Shown one piece after another: positions 34,929-43,622 of a stretch of 64,000 nucleotides of DNA. This DNA comes from Glaciecola sp. KUL10 (GTDB lineage Bacteria > Pseudomonadota > Gammaproteobacteria > Enterobacterales > Alteromonadaceae): contig NZ_BGNG01000006.1 of NCBI RefSeq assembly GCF_003203515.1, positions 248,001 through 312,000 on the forward strand. Direction: 5' to 3'. How positions within the stretch are numbered: the first letter of the stretch is position 1; every line of letters begins with the position of its first letter. Position numbers and translations under genes: made by a program. The notes under the pieces were generated by a model. That model ran no database searches, was not told the DNA's origin, and saw only the letters and a program-made list of their open reading frames with translations.

Positions 34929-37526
34929 ATGATAGCTAATCAATCAAAATTAGCGGTCAGTGTTCGCAAGATAATTGCGGCTACTGCAACCGCTGGTGTC
35001 ATGGTGTCCGCGCCAGCACTTGCTCAAGATAGTCAATCACAAAACGCAGATGCATCAGTTGAAAAAATTGCTGTTGTCGGATCGCGTGTTGCTCCTCGCT
35101 CTATCGGTGATTCAGCTGTACCTGTTGATATTATCAGTGCGGATGAATTCAAGAGCCAAGGTTCTACTGACATTACGACCATGATGCAGGCTGCTGTGCC
35201 TTCGTTTAATGTCAATGACCAACCAATCAACGACGCGTCAACGTTGGTTCGTCCAGCTAACTTACGCGGCCTAGCGCCAGACCACACCTTGATACTGGTT
35301 AACGGCAAGCGCCGTCATCGTTCAGCGGTTATTACCTTTCTAGGTGGTCAAATCTCTGATGGTGCACAAGGACCTGATATTTCAACTATTCCGTCTATTG
35401 CACTTAAGCAAGTTGAAGTGTTGCGAGACGGTGCTGCTGCACAATACGGTTCAGATGCAATTGCGGGTGTCATTAACTTTGCACTTAAAGATGACTCTGA
35501 GGGCGGCTCTTTAGAGTTTAACACGGGGCAATATTTTGAAGGCGACGGCGATGCGACTCAAATCGCGGGTAACATCGGTCTTCCTTTTACTGAAAGAGGG
35601 TTTGCTAACTTCTCGGTTGAATATCGTGAAAGCGATCCAACTTCGCGCAGTGTTCAGCGTGATGACGCAGCCGCGTTAATTGCTGCAGGCAATACGTTTG
35701 TTGCCGACCCTGCACAAGTTTGGGGCTCACCTGAAATCAAGAGTGACCTTAAGTTTTTCGCTAACTTAGGTTTGGAGTTATCAGATAGCAGCGAAGCATA
35801 CTTATTCGGTAACTTTGCCAAACGTGAAGTTGAGGGTGGTTTTTACTTCCGTAACCCGCATAACCGCGGTGGTGTGAACGACGGTGGAACAAACGACGCG
35901 GGCGAACAGTTGCTCTTAGTTGGCGATCTTACTGGTGATATGAGCGGCAACTGCCCAACAGATATTGCGGTGGGTGCTAACGTATTAACTAATCAACGTT
36001 ACCTTGACGAAGTGGCAAACAATCCAGACTGTTTTGCATTCAATGAACTGTTACCAGGTGGTTTTACACCTAAATTTGGCGGTATCGTGACTGATGCTTC
36101 ACTAGCGGTGGGCACCAAGGGCGAGCTAGACAACGGTATGACTTACGACGTGAGCAGCTACTATGGTTCAAACGAGATCGAATACGCAATTTCAAACACG
36201 ATTAACCCATCTTTAGGCCCAGATACGCCACGTGACTTTAAGCCGGGAACGTATATCCAAGAAGAAGCGAGTTTTAATATTGATTTAAGTCAAGAAATCA
36301 GTGTCGATTTTGCTGAAAGCTTATATGTATCAGGTGGTTTTGAGTATCGCTATGAGTCTTTCGAAGCGATCGCAGGTGATCCTCAATCATATGAAGTGGG
36401 TCCATTAGCATCACAAGGTTTTGGTATCGGTTCAAATGGTTTCCCAGGTTTAGCAGCGCGCTTCCAAGGTAAGAATAGCCGTAATTCAATGGGCTTGTAC
36501 TTAGACTCAGAAGCGTATATCACCGATGACTTTATGATCGGTGCTGCGATTCGTTATGAAGACTTTACTGATTTTGGTAACACGACAAAAGGTAAGATCT
36601 CTGCACGTTATCAAATGAGCGATACGTTGGCAGTTCGTGGTGCAATTGCCACAGGCTTTAAAGCACCTACAATCGGTCAATCAAATGTGCGTAACGTAAC
36701 GACTGCGTTTAGCCCAGCAGGTCTTGTTGACCGTGCGACGCTGCCACCGTCTGATCCAATTGCCATTCAAAAAGGAGCGACACCGCTTCAGCCTGAAGAA
36801 TCTACTTCTTATAGCTTTGGTATTGTGGGTGAGTTTGATAATGGTCTGTTTGTAACGGTTGATTACTTCAATATCGAAGTTGAAGACAGAATCAGTACTA
36901 CATCTGGTATTCAGTTAACCGATGCTGATATCACTGCGTTGCTAGCGCAAGGCGTGACAGACGCTTCAAGTTTCAGCGAAGTAAGCTTCTTTACCAATGA
37001 CTTTGCAACCAGTACGCAGGGTATTGATGTGGTTGCTAATTACAGTGCTGAAATGTTAGGCGGCGAGACTTTATTCTCATTAGCAGCAAACTGGACAGAC
37101 ACTGAAGTTGATGATGTTAAAACCTTCAACGTTGGTGGTGAACAAGTTCAGAATATCTCTGCAACGCGTATCCGCATGATTGAAGACAACTTACCAGAGT
37201 ATCGTTACAGCTTAACGGCTAACCACACAAACGGTGATTTGCGTGCGTTAGTGCGTTTGAACTACTTTGGCGAAGTGTTTGAAGACCACATTGATGCAGG
37301 TCTACCAATTGAAGAAGTCAGCGCAGAATACACGGTTGATGTTGAGTTAGGTTACAACGTTACCGAAGCGCTAACGCTAACCGTCGGTGCTCGTAATGCC
37401 TTTGATAACACACCTGATGAAAACACATTATACGATACTGAAGTGGCGGGTTCACAATACCCAACAACTTCACCTATCGGTATTAATGGTGGATTCTACT
37501 ACTTGAAAGGTGTTTACACGTTTTAA
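34929..37526 (+). CDS. TonB-dependent outer-membrane receptor
   Basis: 865 residues. It has a signal peptide (to ALAQDSQ), then a plug domain (about 45-170: VEKIAVVGSRVAPRSIGDSAVPVDIISADEF to GAAAQYGSDAIAGVINF) and a 22-strand barrel to the closing aromatic FYYLKGVYTF. The plug pattern GSRVAPRS and LVNGKRRHRSA is frequent in receptors of marine Alteromonadales that import organic ligands; the substrate cannot be assigned. It is monocistronic, with a terminator at 37591. Confidence 0.94.
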   Translation: MIANQSKLAVSVRKIIAATATAGVMVSAPALAQDSQSQNADASVEKIAVVGSRVAPRSIGDSAVPVDIISADEFKSQGSTDITTMMQAAVPSFNVNDQPINDASTLVRPANLRGLAPDHTLILVNGKRRHRSAVITFLGGQISDGAQGPDISTIPSIALKQVEVLRDGAAAQYGSDAIAGVINFALKDDSEGGSLEFNTGQYFEGDGDATQIAGNIGLPFTERGFANFSVEYRESDPTSRSVQRDDAAALIAAGNTFVADPAQVWGSPEIKSDLKFFANLGLELSDSSEAYLFGNFAKREVEGGFYFRNPHNRGGVNDGGTNDAGEQLLLVGDLTGDMSGNCPTDIAVGANVLTNQRYLDEVANNPDCFAFNELLPGGFTPKFGGIVTDASLAVGTKGELDNGMTYDVSSYYGSNEIEYAISNTINPSLGPDTPRDFKPGTYIQEEASFNIDLSQEISVDFAESLYVSGGFEYRYESFEAIAGDPQSYEVGPLASQGFGIGSNGFPGLAARFQGKNSRNSMGLYLDSEAYITDDFMIGAAIRYEDFTDFGNTTKGKISARYQMSDTLAVRGAIATGFKAPTIGQSNVRNVTTAFSPAGLVDRATLPPSDPIAIQKGATPLQPEESTSYSFGIVGEFDNGLFVTVDYFNIEVEDRISTTSGIQLTDADITALLAQGVTDASSFSEVSFFTNDFATSTQGIDVVANYSAEMLGGETLFSLAANWTDTEVDDVKTFNVGGEQVQNISATRIRMIEDNLPEYRYSLTANHTNGDLRALVRLNYFGEVFEDHIDAGLPIEEVSAEYTVDVELGYNVTEALTLTVGARNAFDNTPDENTLYDTEVAGSQYPTTSPIGINGGFYYLKGVYTF

Positions 37527-37590
37527 TTGCTGCTTGCCTAGCCAACATTTAGGTGTTGGTTAGCAACTCTTTAAACACGCTGATTAATTG

Positions 37591-37628
37591 AAAAAAACCG
37601 TTTATTCCTTTGGGAATAATCGGTTTTT
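37591..37628 (+). terminator. Terminator of the TonB receptor gene
   Basis: A long A-rich/T-rich hairpin: AAAACCG and TTATTCC pair with GGAATAA and CGGTTTT, followed by a T-run. Confidence 0.85.
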
Positions 37629-37692
37629 TTATGCTTAGCTTTTTTAGTCGTTATTACTGCTAGTTGTGCAAATGTTACCCTACTAGAAATAC

Positions 37693-37729
37693 AAAAAAGG
37701 CAGCTATGTATTACCATAGCTGCCTTTTT
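37693..37729. terminator. Bidirectional terminator before tolC's 3' end
   Basis: AAAAAGGCAGCTATG (37694-37708) pairs perfectly with CATAGCTGCCTTTTT (37715-37729). A/T runs flank both sides. It lies 17 bp past the tolC stop. Confidence 0.9.
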
Positions 37730-37746
37730 GTAATGTAAGAATAGAG

Positions 37747-39078
37747 CTAAGTTGCTGGCTTCAATACTCTATTAATATCTTGCAAGTCTTGCTCAGTCAA
37801 CGTGCCTGCAGAAGCCTTTAAGTTAACAATTGCAGAGATAAACCCGTAGCGTGCATCCGCTAAATTACGACGTGCATCAAACAAATTTCTTGTTGAGTTT
37901 AATACATCCACAATGGTTCTTGTACCAACATCAAAACCCGCTTCTGTTGCTTTTAACGCACTGTCAGCTGAAACAACTGATTGCTCTAGTGCACGAATAC
38001 GTGAGATAGACGCTTTTACTGCGTTAAATGAGCTTCTGACAGAGCGCACTGTTTGGCGGTAGGTGAGTTCTAGGTTTTCGCTAGCAATCACATAGTTTGA
38101 GCGCGCGCGTTCGACACCCGTTTGTGTGCGACCACCTTCATAGATTGGAATATTCAAGGTGATGCCGATTGATTCTGAATCGGTTGTTGGCAAGTCAAAA
38201 TCGTTAAACGTATTGTCAGTCTGGTCCATTGAAGCATTCAAAGACAAGGTGGGATAGTGCCCTGCAGTTGCAGCGTCTATATCTTCTTTGGCAATGTCTT
38301 TTGATAAACGCTGTGCTAACAGAGTTAAGTTCGAGTCTTTTGCTAGTTCTAGCCACTCATCTACTTTAGCTGGATTAGGTTGCGTTGCAGAAAACAAATC
38401 AGTGTCTAGTTCAGCGATATCTGCATGATATTGACCGGTGATTTCTCTTAACTCTTCCAAGCGTAGTTCAAGCGTATTTTCAGCAAGGATTAGCTGCGCA
38501 TTTGTATTATCAAAATTAGCTTGTGCTTCGTGAACATCAGTAATAGCGGTTAGGCCAACTTCAAAGCGTTGTTTGGTTTGCTCTAATTGACGCTCAATCG
38601 CTCGAAGCTCTGCTTTTACAAATTCTACATTGTCTTGTTCGCGCAAAACGGCAAGATAGGCATTAGTACTTCTAACTATTAATTGCTGAAGTGCTGCACC
38701 AAGGTTGGCATCTCCCTGTTGCGCCGCTTTTTCAGCACGGTCCATTCCGATCCAGTTTGCATGATCATAAAGCGACATGTTTAAGCTTAGTCCCATACGC
38801 GTACTTTCATTGTCGGTCGTAATTACATTGATACCCGTATCAGTAAAATCTACGTTGTCGCGAGCACCGGTTGAATATGAAATGCTGCCTGAGATAGTGG
38901 GTAGCAGCGCTGCTCGGCTAAGCTTAATTCCGCTATATGCTAACTCTTTTTCCGCTTTTGCACGGTTAACCACGGGATCGTTTTCGAGTGCAAGCTGATA
39001 GACAGTAGACAAGTCATCTGCAAGTGCAGCTGTCGATAAGCAAGCACCAAGCATGATTGAAAGAAACGTTTTCTTCAT
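37747..39078 (-). CDS. tolC: Outer-membrane efflux channel TolC
   Basis: 443 residues from ATG 39078, chosen because AAAGGC precedes it and a clean signal peptide follows (MKKTFLSIMLGACLSTAALA|DD); the frame extends 25 codons further upstream without one. It has two internally repeated OEP halves: DLSTVYQLALENDPVVNRAKAEKELA, then GITLNIPIYEGGRTQTGVERARSNYV and TRTIVDVLNSTRNLFDARRNLADARYGF. It is the shared exit duct for HlyD/ABC exporters such as the one at 17-20 kb. It diverges from nudF. Confidence 0.96.
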   Translation of the reverse strand: MKKTFLSIMLGACLSTAALADDLSTVYQLALENDPVVNRAKAEKELAYSGIKLSRAALLPTISGSISYSTGARDNVDFTDTGINVITTDNESTRMGLSLNMSLYDHANWIGMDRAEKAAQQGDANLGAALQQLIVRSTNAYLAVLREQDNVEFVKAELRAIERQLEQTKQRFEVGLTAITDVHEAQANFDNTNAQLILAENTLELRLEELREITGQYHADIAELDTDLFSATQPNPAKVDEWLELAKDSNLTLLAQRLSKDIAKEDIDAATAGHYPTLSLNASMDQTDNTFNDFDLPTTDSESIGITLNIPIYEGGRTQTGVERARSNYVIASENLELTYRQTVRSVRSSFNAVKASISRIRALEQSVVSADSALKATEAGFDVGTRTIVDVLNSTRNLFDARRNLADARYGFISAIVNLKASAGTLTEQDLQDINRVLKPAT

Positions 39079-39377
39079 AAAAGAGCCTTTGTAATTTCTG
39101 AGTGATATATAGTTTGCATTTTGTTTCAGGTGTTTAGTACTGACTAAACGCAAATTAAGTTGTGCTTATTTTAGATTAAAAATTGCGCTCAAGCACAGCA
39201 ATTGGTTGTTACAACAATAGTATAAGTGTAACAGAATGTTTGGGATCGGGATTTTTAATTACATTCTTTTAATATATGCGTGTCATGCTATAAAGTGATA
39301 GGTTTATTGTTTTTTATATTGACTGATTCTAAGTCTTCGTTCGTTTAGACATAATTAATTGCAAAGGGGTGGGTAGT

Positions 39378-40016
39378 TTGAGCTTTCAAAGTCAAGATAG
39401 TGCGCTGAGTGGGTTAGACAATTCTGATGTAAATGTCACAAAAGAGAAAGTGGTGTACGACGGCTTTTTCAAAATGCAGGAGTATCACTTTACACACAAA
39501 CTATTCAATGGTGAATGGAGTGAAACAGTTAGGCGAGAAATCTTTGAAAGAGGACATGCTGTTGCGGTGTTGCCGTATGATCCCATTCAAGAAGAGTTTG
39601 TGTTAATAGAGCAGTTTAGATTTGGTGCGATGGCGACAAGTCAAACTCCGTGGTTAGTCGAAGTCATTGCCGGCATGATTGACAAAGACCAAACACCTGA
39701 TGAAGTATGCAAGCGCGAGGCTAAAGAAGAGGCCGGCATCGAGTTGGAGTGTTTAACCAAAGTCTTGAGTTATTTATCAAGCCCAGGTGGCACCACCGAA
39801 CGTTTGCATATTTATTTGGCTAAGGTAGACTCAACGACCGCTCAAGGGATCCATGGTTTAGCATCTGAATCAGAAGATATTCGCGTGTTAAGAGTTCCCG
39901 AAGCGCAGGCGATAAAGTGGTTACACGACGGTACTATTGATAACGCAGCTGCTATAATTGCGCTTCAATGGTTTATGCTGAACAAGTCTAAACTGATTGA
40001 AGATTGGTTGGAATAA
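39378..40016 (+). CDS. nudF: ADP-ribose pyrophosphatase (Nudix hydrolase)
   Basis: Nudix enzyme that cleaves ADP-ribose and related sugar nucleotides. The Nudix box is complete: GMIDKDQTPDEVCKREAKEEAGIEL. The motif SSPGGTTERLHIYLAKV and the tail IDNAAAIIALQWF match E. coli NudF. The start is uncertain: TTG 39378 has AAAGGGG 8 bp upstream, while GTG 39369 in the same frame is too close to it. It is first of nudF-DUF1249-yqiA-parE. Confidence 0.93.
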   Translation: MSFQSQDSALSGLDNSDVNVTKEKVVYDGFFKMQEYHFTHKLFNGEWSETVRREIFERGHAVAVLPYDPIQEEFVLIEQFRFGAMATSQTPWLVEVIAGMIDKDQTPDEVCKREAKEEAGIELECLTKVLSYLSSPGGTTERLHIYLAKVDSTTAQGIHGLASESEDIRVLRVPEAQAIKWLHDGTIDNAAAIIALQWFMLNKSKLIEDWLE

Positions 40017-40052
40017 CAGTAACTAAACAAAAATTAGATAAAGAGTCATTCC

Positions 40053-40484
40053 TTGATAAAAAAGAAGTACGTACCTCATTTGCCCAGTATTCTTGCAACA
40101 TGCGAGAATAACTACGCGTGCTTAATGAAACTGCTTCCAGATTGTGATACCGAAGATCTCAGTTATCGCTTTGTGATTAACGAAGAGTTGGAATACAAAA
40201 TTAGCATTTTGGATTCTTCGCGCTACACCAGTACGCTCGAAATGTCGCAAGTACAAAAAAATACTCCGAAGTTTTTGTGTCCGGTAATGGAGATTCGTTT
40301 ATACCACGATGCCAAAATGGCAGAAGTACTCGCCAGTCAACGAATGGCTAAACTTAAACCCTCTTATGATTATCCAAACTTAAAAATGCATCAGCGCAAT
40401 GAAAAACAAATGGTGAATGTTTTTTTAGCTGAGTGGCTTCATTTCTGTTTACAACAGCAGGTTAAACAAACCAGCTCTATCTAG
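40053..40484 (+). CDS. yqiB: DUF1249 family protein (YqiB-like)
   Basis: 143 residues; starts at TTG 40053, the only in-frame start near an AAAGAG site. The conserved ends are YVPHLPSILATCENNYACLMKLLPDC and MHQRNEKQMVNVFLAEWLHFCL. Always found between nudF and the cpdA/yqiA genes in gammaproteobacteria; function unknown. Here cpdA is missing, and yqiA begins 17 bp later. Confidence 0.9.
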   Translation: MIKKKYVPHLPSILATCENNYACLMKLLPDCDTEDLSYRFVINEELEYKISILDSSRYTSTLEMSQVQKNTPKFLCPVMEIRLYHDAKMAEVLASQRMAKLKPSYDYPNLKMHQRNEKQMVNVFLAEWLHFCLQQQVKQTSSI

Positions 40485-40501
40485 ATATTGAGACTTTCAA
40501 C

Positions 40502-41077
40502 ATGAAACATCTGATTTATTTACACGGCTTTTTGAGCTCGCCTGCCTCAGTAAAAGCGCAGCAAACCCAAGCTTATTTTAAAGAGCATATGCCGCAGCTT
40601 GAGATGCATTTTCCTACTCTTCCTGGTTATCCAGACAAAGCGGTCAGCACGGTCGAATTAATCATAAAAAATATAGGTCATCAAGATTTGCGCTTTATCG
40701 GCAGCTCTATGGGCGGGTTTTTATCCTCTTATTTTGTCGAGAAATACGGCGGAAAAGCGGTTATTGTCAATCCAGCCGTCAGACCCTTTGAATTGTTAGA
40801 TGATTATCAAGGTGAGCACGTCAACCCAAATACTGGAGAGACCTTTGAAGTCAATCAAACGACTATTGAATATCTTCGCTCGTTAGACACGCCCGTTATT
40901 AAAACACCTGAAAGCTACATGGTATTGCTGCAAACTGAAGATGAAACGTTAGACTACAAACAGGCTGAAGAGAAATACCAAGGGGCGCAATTGGTGATAG
41001 AACAGGGCGGTGATCATAGCTTTGTCGATTACGATAAACATTTGGCTACCATCAAAGATTTTTTGAGCAAAGACTAA
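40502..41077 (+). CDS. yqiA: YqiA-type esterase (alpha/beta hydrolase)
   Basis: 191 residues. The N-terminal strand YLHGFLSSPASVKA, the nucleophile elbow GSSMGGF (Ser about 69) and the late acid/His pair in QGGDHSFVDYDKH complete an alpha/beta-hydrolase triad. Relatives hydrolyse short acyl esters. It lies in the parE operon in its usual place. Confidence 0.93.
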   Translation: MKHLIYLHGFLSSPASVKAQQTQAYFKEHMPQLEMHFPTLPGYPDKAVSTVELIIKNIGHQDLRFIGSSMGGFLSSYFVEKYGGKAVIVNPAVRPFELLDDYQGEHVNPNTGETFEVNQTTIEYLRSLDTPVIKTPESYMVLLQTEDETLDYKQAEEKYQGAQLVIEQGGDHSFVDYDKHLATIKDFLSKD

Positions 41078-41228
41078 GCTGAAAAACGCGATAATTTGTG
41101 AGTCATTTGCGGATTAAATTATTACCGTTATATAAATCGTGAAATCCCCATTTAATGCGTTGCTCAAGCGCATCAGCCTTGCTAGACTGCTGTATATAAT
41201 AACAGTCAAAAAATGAAGCGCGCATTGT

Positions 41229-43121
41229 ATGTCTACTCAATATAATTCAGATGCTATCGAGGTCTTAAATGGCCTCGAACCCGTCAAACGTCGACCGGGT
41301 ATGTACACCGATACGACTCGTCCAAACCACCTCAGTCAAGAAGTCATCGACAACAGTGTGGATGAGGCGCTAGCCGGTCATGCTTCAAGCATTAAAGTCA
41401 TCTTGCATACCGATAATTCACTAGAAGTCATTGATGATGGCCGTGGTATGCCTGTCGATATTCACCCTGAAGAAAAAATGTCAGGTGTTGAATTGATCAT
41501 GACCAAGCTACATGCTGGCGGTAAGTTCTCAAACAAAAATTACGAGTACTCAGGTGGTCTGCACGGCGTGGGTATTTCAGTGGTTAATGCATTATCAAAG
41601 CGCGTTGAAGTCAGTATTAGACGTGGCGGAGAAGTGTATGCAATTGCTTTTGAAAATGGTGACAAAGTCGAAGATTTAAAAGTCGTCGATACTTGCGGTA
41701 AACGCAACACGGGCACACGCGTTCATTTTTGGCCTGACCCTAGTTATTTTGATAGCGACAAGTTTTCTAATTCAAAGCTATTACATGTTTTGCGCGCTAA
41801 AGCGGTGTTATGTCCGGGTTTAAAAATTAAATTCGACAATAAAATTACCAAAGAAAGCACTGAATGGTATTACGAAGATGGGCTCAGGGATTATCTTTAT
41901 CAATCGGTCAAAGAATTCGTCACCTTGCCGGATGACACGCCGTTTGTTGGACAGTTTTCGGGCAACGGAGAAGCGGCCGATTGGGCAGTTATGTGGCTAC
42001 CCGAGGGCGGCGACATGGTTACCGAAAGTTATGTAAACCTAATACCTACTGCACAAGGCGGAACGCACGTTAATGGGTTACGTCAAGGTCTACTAGATTC
42101 AATGCGTGAGTTTTGTGAGTTCAGAAACCTGTTGCCTCGCGGAGTGAAAATCAGCGCAGAGGATATTTGGGATCGCTGTGCGTATATTTTATCAACCAAA
42201 ATGCACGATCCACAATTTGCAGGGCAAACAAAAGAGCGTCTATCTTCCAGACAGGCTGCCGGTTTTGTTTCAAACTGCGTAAAAGATTCGTTTAGTCTAT
42301 GGCTAAATCAACACACTGATGTGGCTGAATTACTTGCTGAAATGTGTATTTCAAATGCACAAAGGCGTTTGCGTCAAAGCAAAAAAGTCGCACGCAAAAA
42401 AATAACACAAGGGCCTGCATTACCGGGTAAATTGACCGATTGTAGCGGCGCCGATCCTTCTAAAGGCGAATTGTTTTTGGTCGAAGGTGATTCTGCGGGT
42501 GGCTCAGCAAAACAAGCAAGAGACCGCGAATTTCAAGCCATCATGCCTTTGCGCGGTAAAATCTTAAACAGCTGGGAAGTCGACTCTTCTCAAGTACTTG
42601 CTTCTCAAGAGATTCACGATATCTCAGTTGCGTTAGGTATCGACCCTGATTCAGACGATTTGTCAGGCTTGCGCTACGGCAAAATCTGTATTTTGGCAGA
42701 CGCTGACTCTGATGGTTTGCATATTGCAACCTTGTTGTGCGCACTCTTTGTTAAGCATTTTAGAACCCTCGTGGATCAAGGACATGTATTTGTCGCGATG
42801 CCACCGCTCTTTAGAATCGATATTGGTAAAGAAGTTTTCTACGCACTCGATGAAAGCGAACGCCAAAGTATTTTAGATAAAATAGAAGCTGAAAAGAAAC
42901 GCGGCAAAGTGAACGTGCAACGTTTTAAAGGTTTGGGTGAAATGAATCCTCTGCAACTTCGCGAAACCACGATGGACCCAAATACTCGCCGCTTGGTACA
43001 GCTTACAAGCTCAGATGCAGAGCGTATGATGGAGTTGATGGACATGTTGCTGTCTAAAAAGCGTGCAGGCGATCGTAAAGCTTGGCTGGAGAGTAAGGGT
43101 AATCTAGCGATCGTTGATTAA
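41229..43121 (+). CDS. parE: DNA topoisomerase IV subunit B
   Basis: 630 residues. The GHKL ATPase has VIDNSVDEALAGHA, IDDGRGMPVDIHP and GGLHGVGISVVNALS. The transducer domain and TOPRIM region follow (FLVEGDSAGGSAKQARDREFQAIMPLRGKILN, ILADADSDGLHI), then the C-terminal QRFKGLGEMNPLQL block. It decatenates daughter chromosomes with ParC. Preceded by nudF-DUF1249-yqiA; complete. Confidence 0.98.
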   Translation: MSTQYNSDAIEVLNGLEPVKRRPGMYTDTTRPNHLSQEVIDNSVDEALAGHASSIKVILHTDNSLEVIDDGRGMPVDIHPEEKMSGVELIMTKLHAGGKFSNKNYEYSGGLHGVGISVVNALSKRVEVSIRRGGEVYAIAFENGDKVEDLKVVDTCGKRNTGTRVHFWPDPSYFDSDKFSNSKLLHVLRAKAVLCPGLKIKFDNKITKESTEWYYEDGLRDYLYQSVKEFVTLPDDTPFVGQFSGNGEAADWAVMWLPEGGDMVTESYVNLIPTAQGGTHVNGLRQGLLDSMREFCEFRNLLPRGVKISAEDIWDRCAYILSTKMHDPQFAGQTKERLSSRQAAGFVSNCVKDSFSLWLNQHTDVAELLAEMCISNAQRRLRQSKKVARKKITQGPALPGKLTDCSGADPSKGELFLVEGDSAGGSAKQARDREFQAIMPLRGKILNSWEVDSSQVLASQEIHDISVALGIDPDSDDLSGLRYGKICILADADSDGLHIATLLCALFVKHFRTLVDQGHVFVAMPPLFRIDIGKEVFYALDESERQSILDKIEAEKKRGKVNVQRFKGLGEMNPLQLRETTMDPNTRRLVQLTSSDAERMMELMDMLLSKKRAGDRKAWLESKGNLAIVD

Positions 43122-43148
43122 ATATGGATATTGTAATCAATGGACTTG

Positions 43149-43385
43149 ATGAAATTTACTAAGTATTTCGAAACCACCCGCTCTCGACCAGATCGAGCTA
43201 TTATTCGTTTAGAATGGATTCAATATGTAATTGAATTCCCAGAGTTAGAGTCTATTTAGTCAGATGGGCGTATCAGGCGATGGGCCAAGATTACTGACAT
43301 GAACAGTAAATACTTAAGAGTTGTATTGCTAGCGGATGGAGTCACGGTGCATAATGCTTTTTTCGACAGGAGAATAACGCCATGA
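43149..43385 (+). pseudogene. Toxin-like partner of a DUF2283 gene, interrupted by an amber codon
   Basis: The frame reads MKFTKYFETTRSRPDRAIIRLEW... then TAG at 43257-43259, then SDGRIRRWAKITDMNSKYLRVVLL and ...VHNAFFDRRITP, ending TGA 43383-43385. The text on both sides of the stop belongs to one small family of about 78 residues that precedes DUF2283 genes; the stop most simply reflects CAG to TAG (Gln). Its end overlaps the next gene by ATGA, the coupling seen in toxin-antitoxin pairs. The exact family name is uncertain (DUF4258-like). Confidence 0.75.
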
Positions 43386-43579
43386 AAATGAGTTATTTTG
43401 ATGATACAGATACTTTATATGTAGAGTTTTCATCAACCAAGGTAGCTGAAACCAAAGATCTCGATGAGAGAACTACACTCGACCTTGATGCTACTGGTGA
43501 AATTGTTGCAATTACGCTAGAGCACGCAAGTCAGTGAACAGACCTAGGTCAAATTTCTTTAAGTGGCATTGCGGCATAA
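43382..43579 (+). pseudogene. DUF2283 protein, truncated by an opal codon
   Basis: MKMSYFDDTDTLYVEFSS to ITLEHASQ is the DUF2283 fold, a small antitoxin-like protein. A TGA at 43535-43537 cuts it to 51 residues; beyond it the frame continues TDLGQISLSGIAA and ends at TAA 43577-43579, giving a normal length of about 65. The TGA sits where CGA (Arg) would be expected. The lost part is only the tail, so some function may persist. Confidence 0.75.
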
Positions 43580-43622
43580 GGTCAATATATTAAATCCATC
43601 TTCGTCTAGTGGGTGCTAAACA

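Noticed and set aside
41190-41228. TATAAT-like element before parE
   Set aside because: No matching -35 at correct spacing, and yqiA lies close upstream in the same direction.
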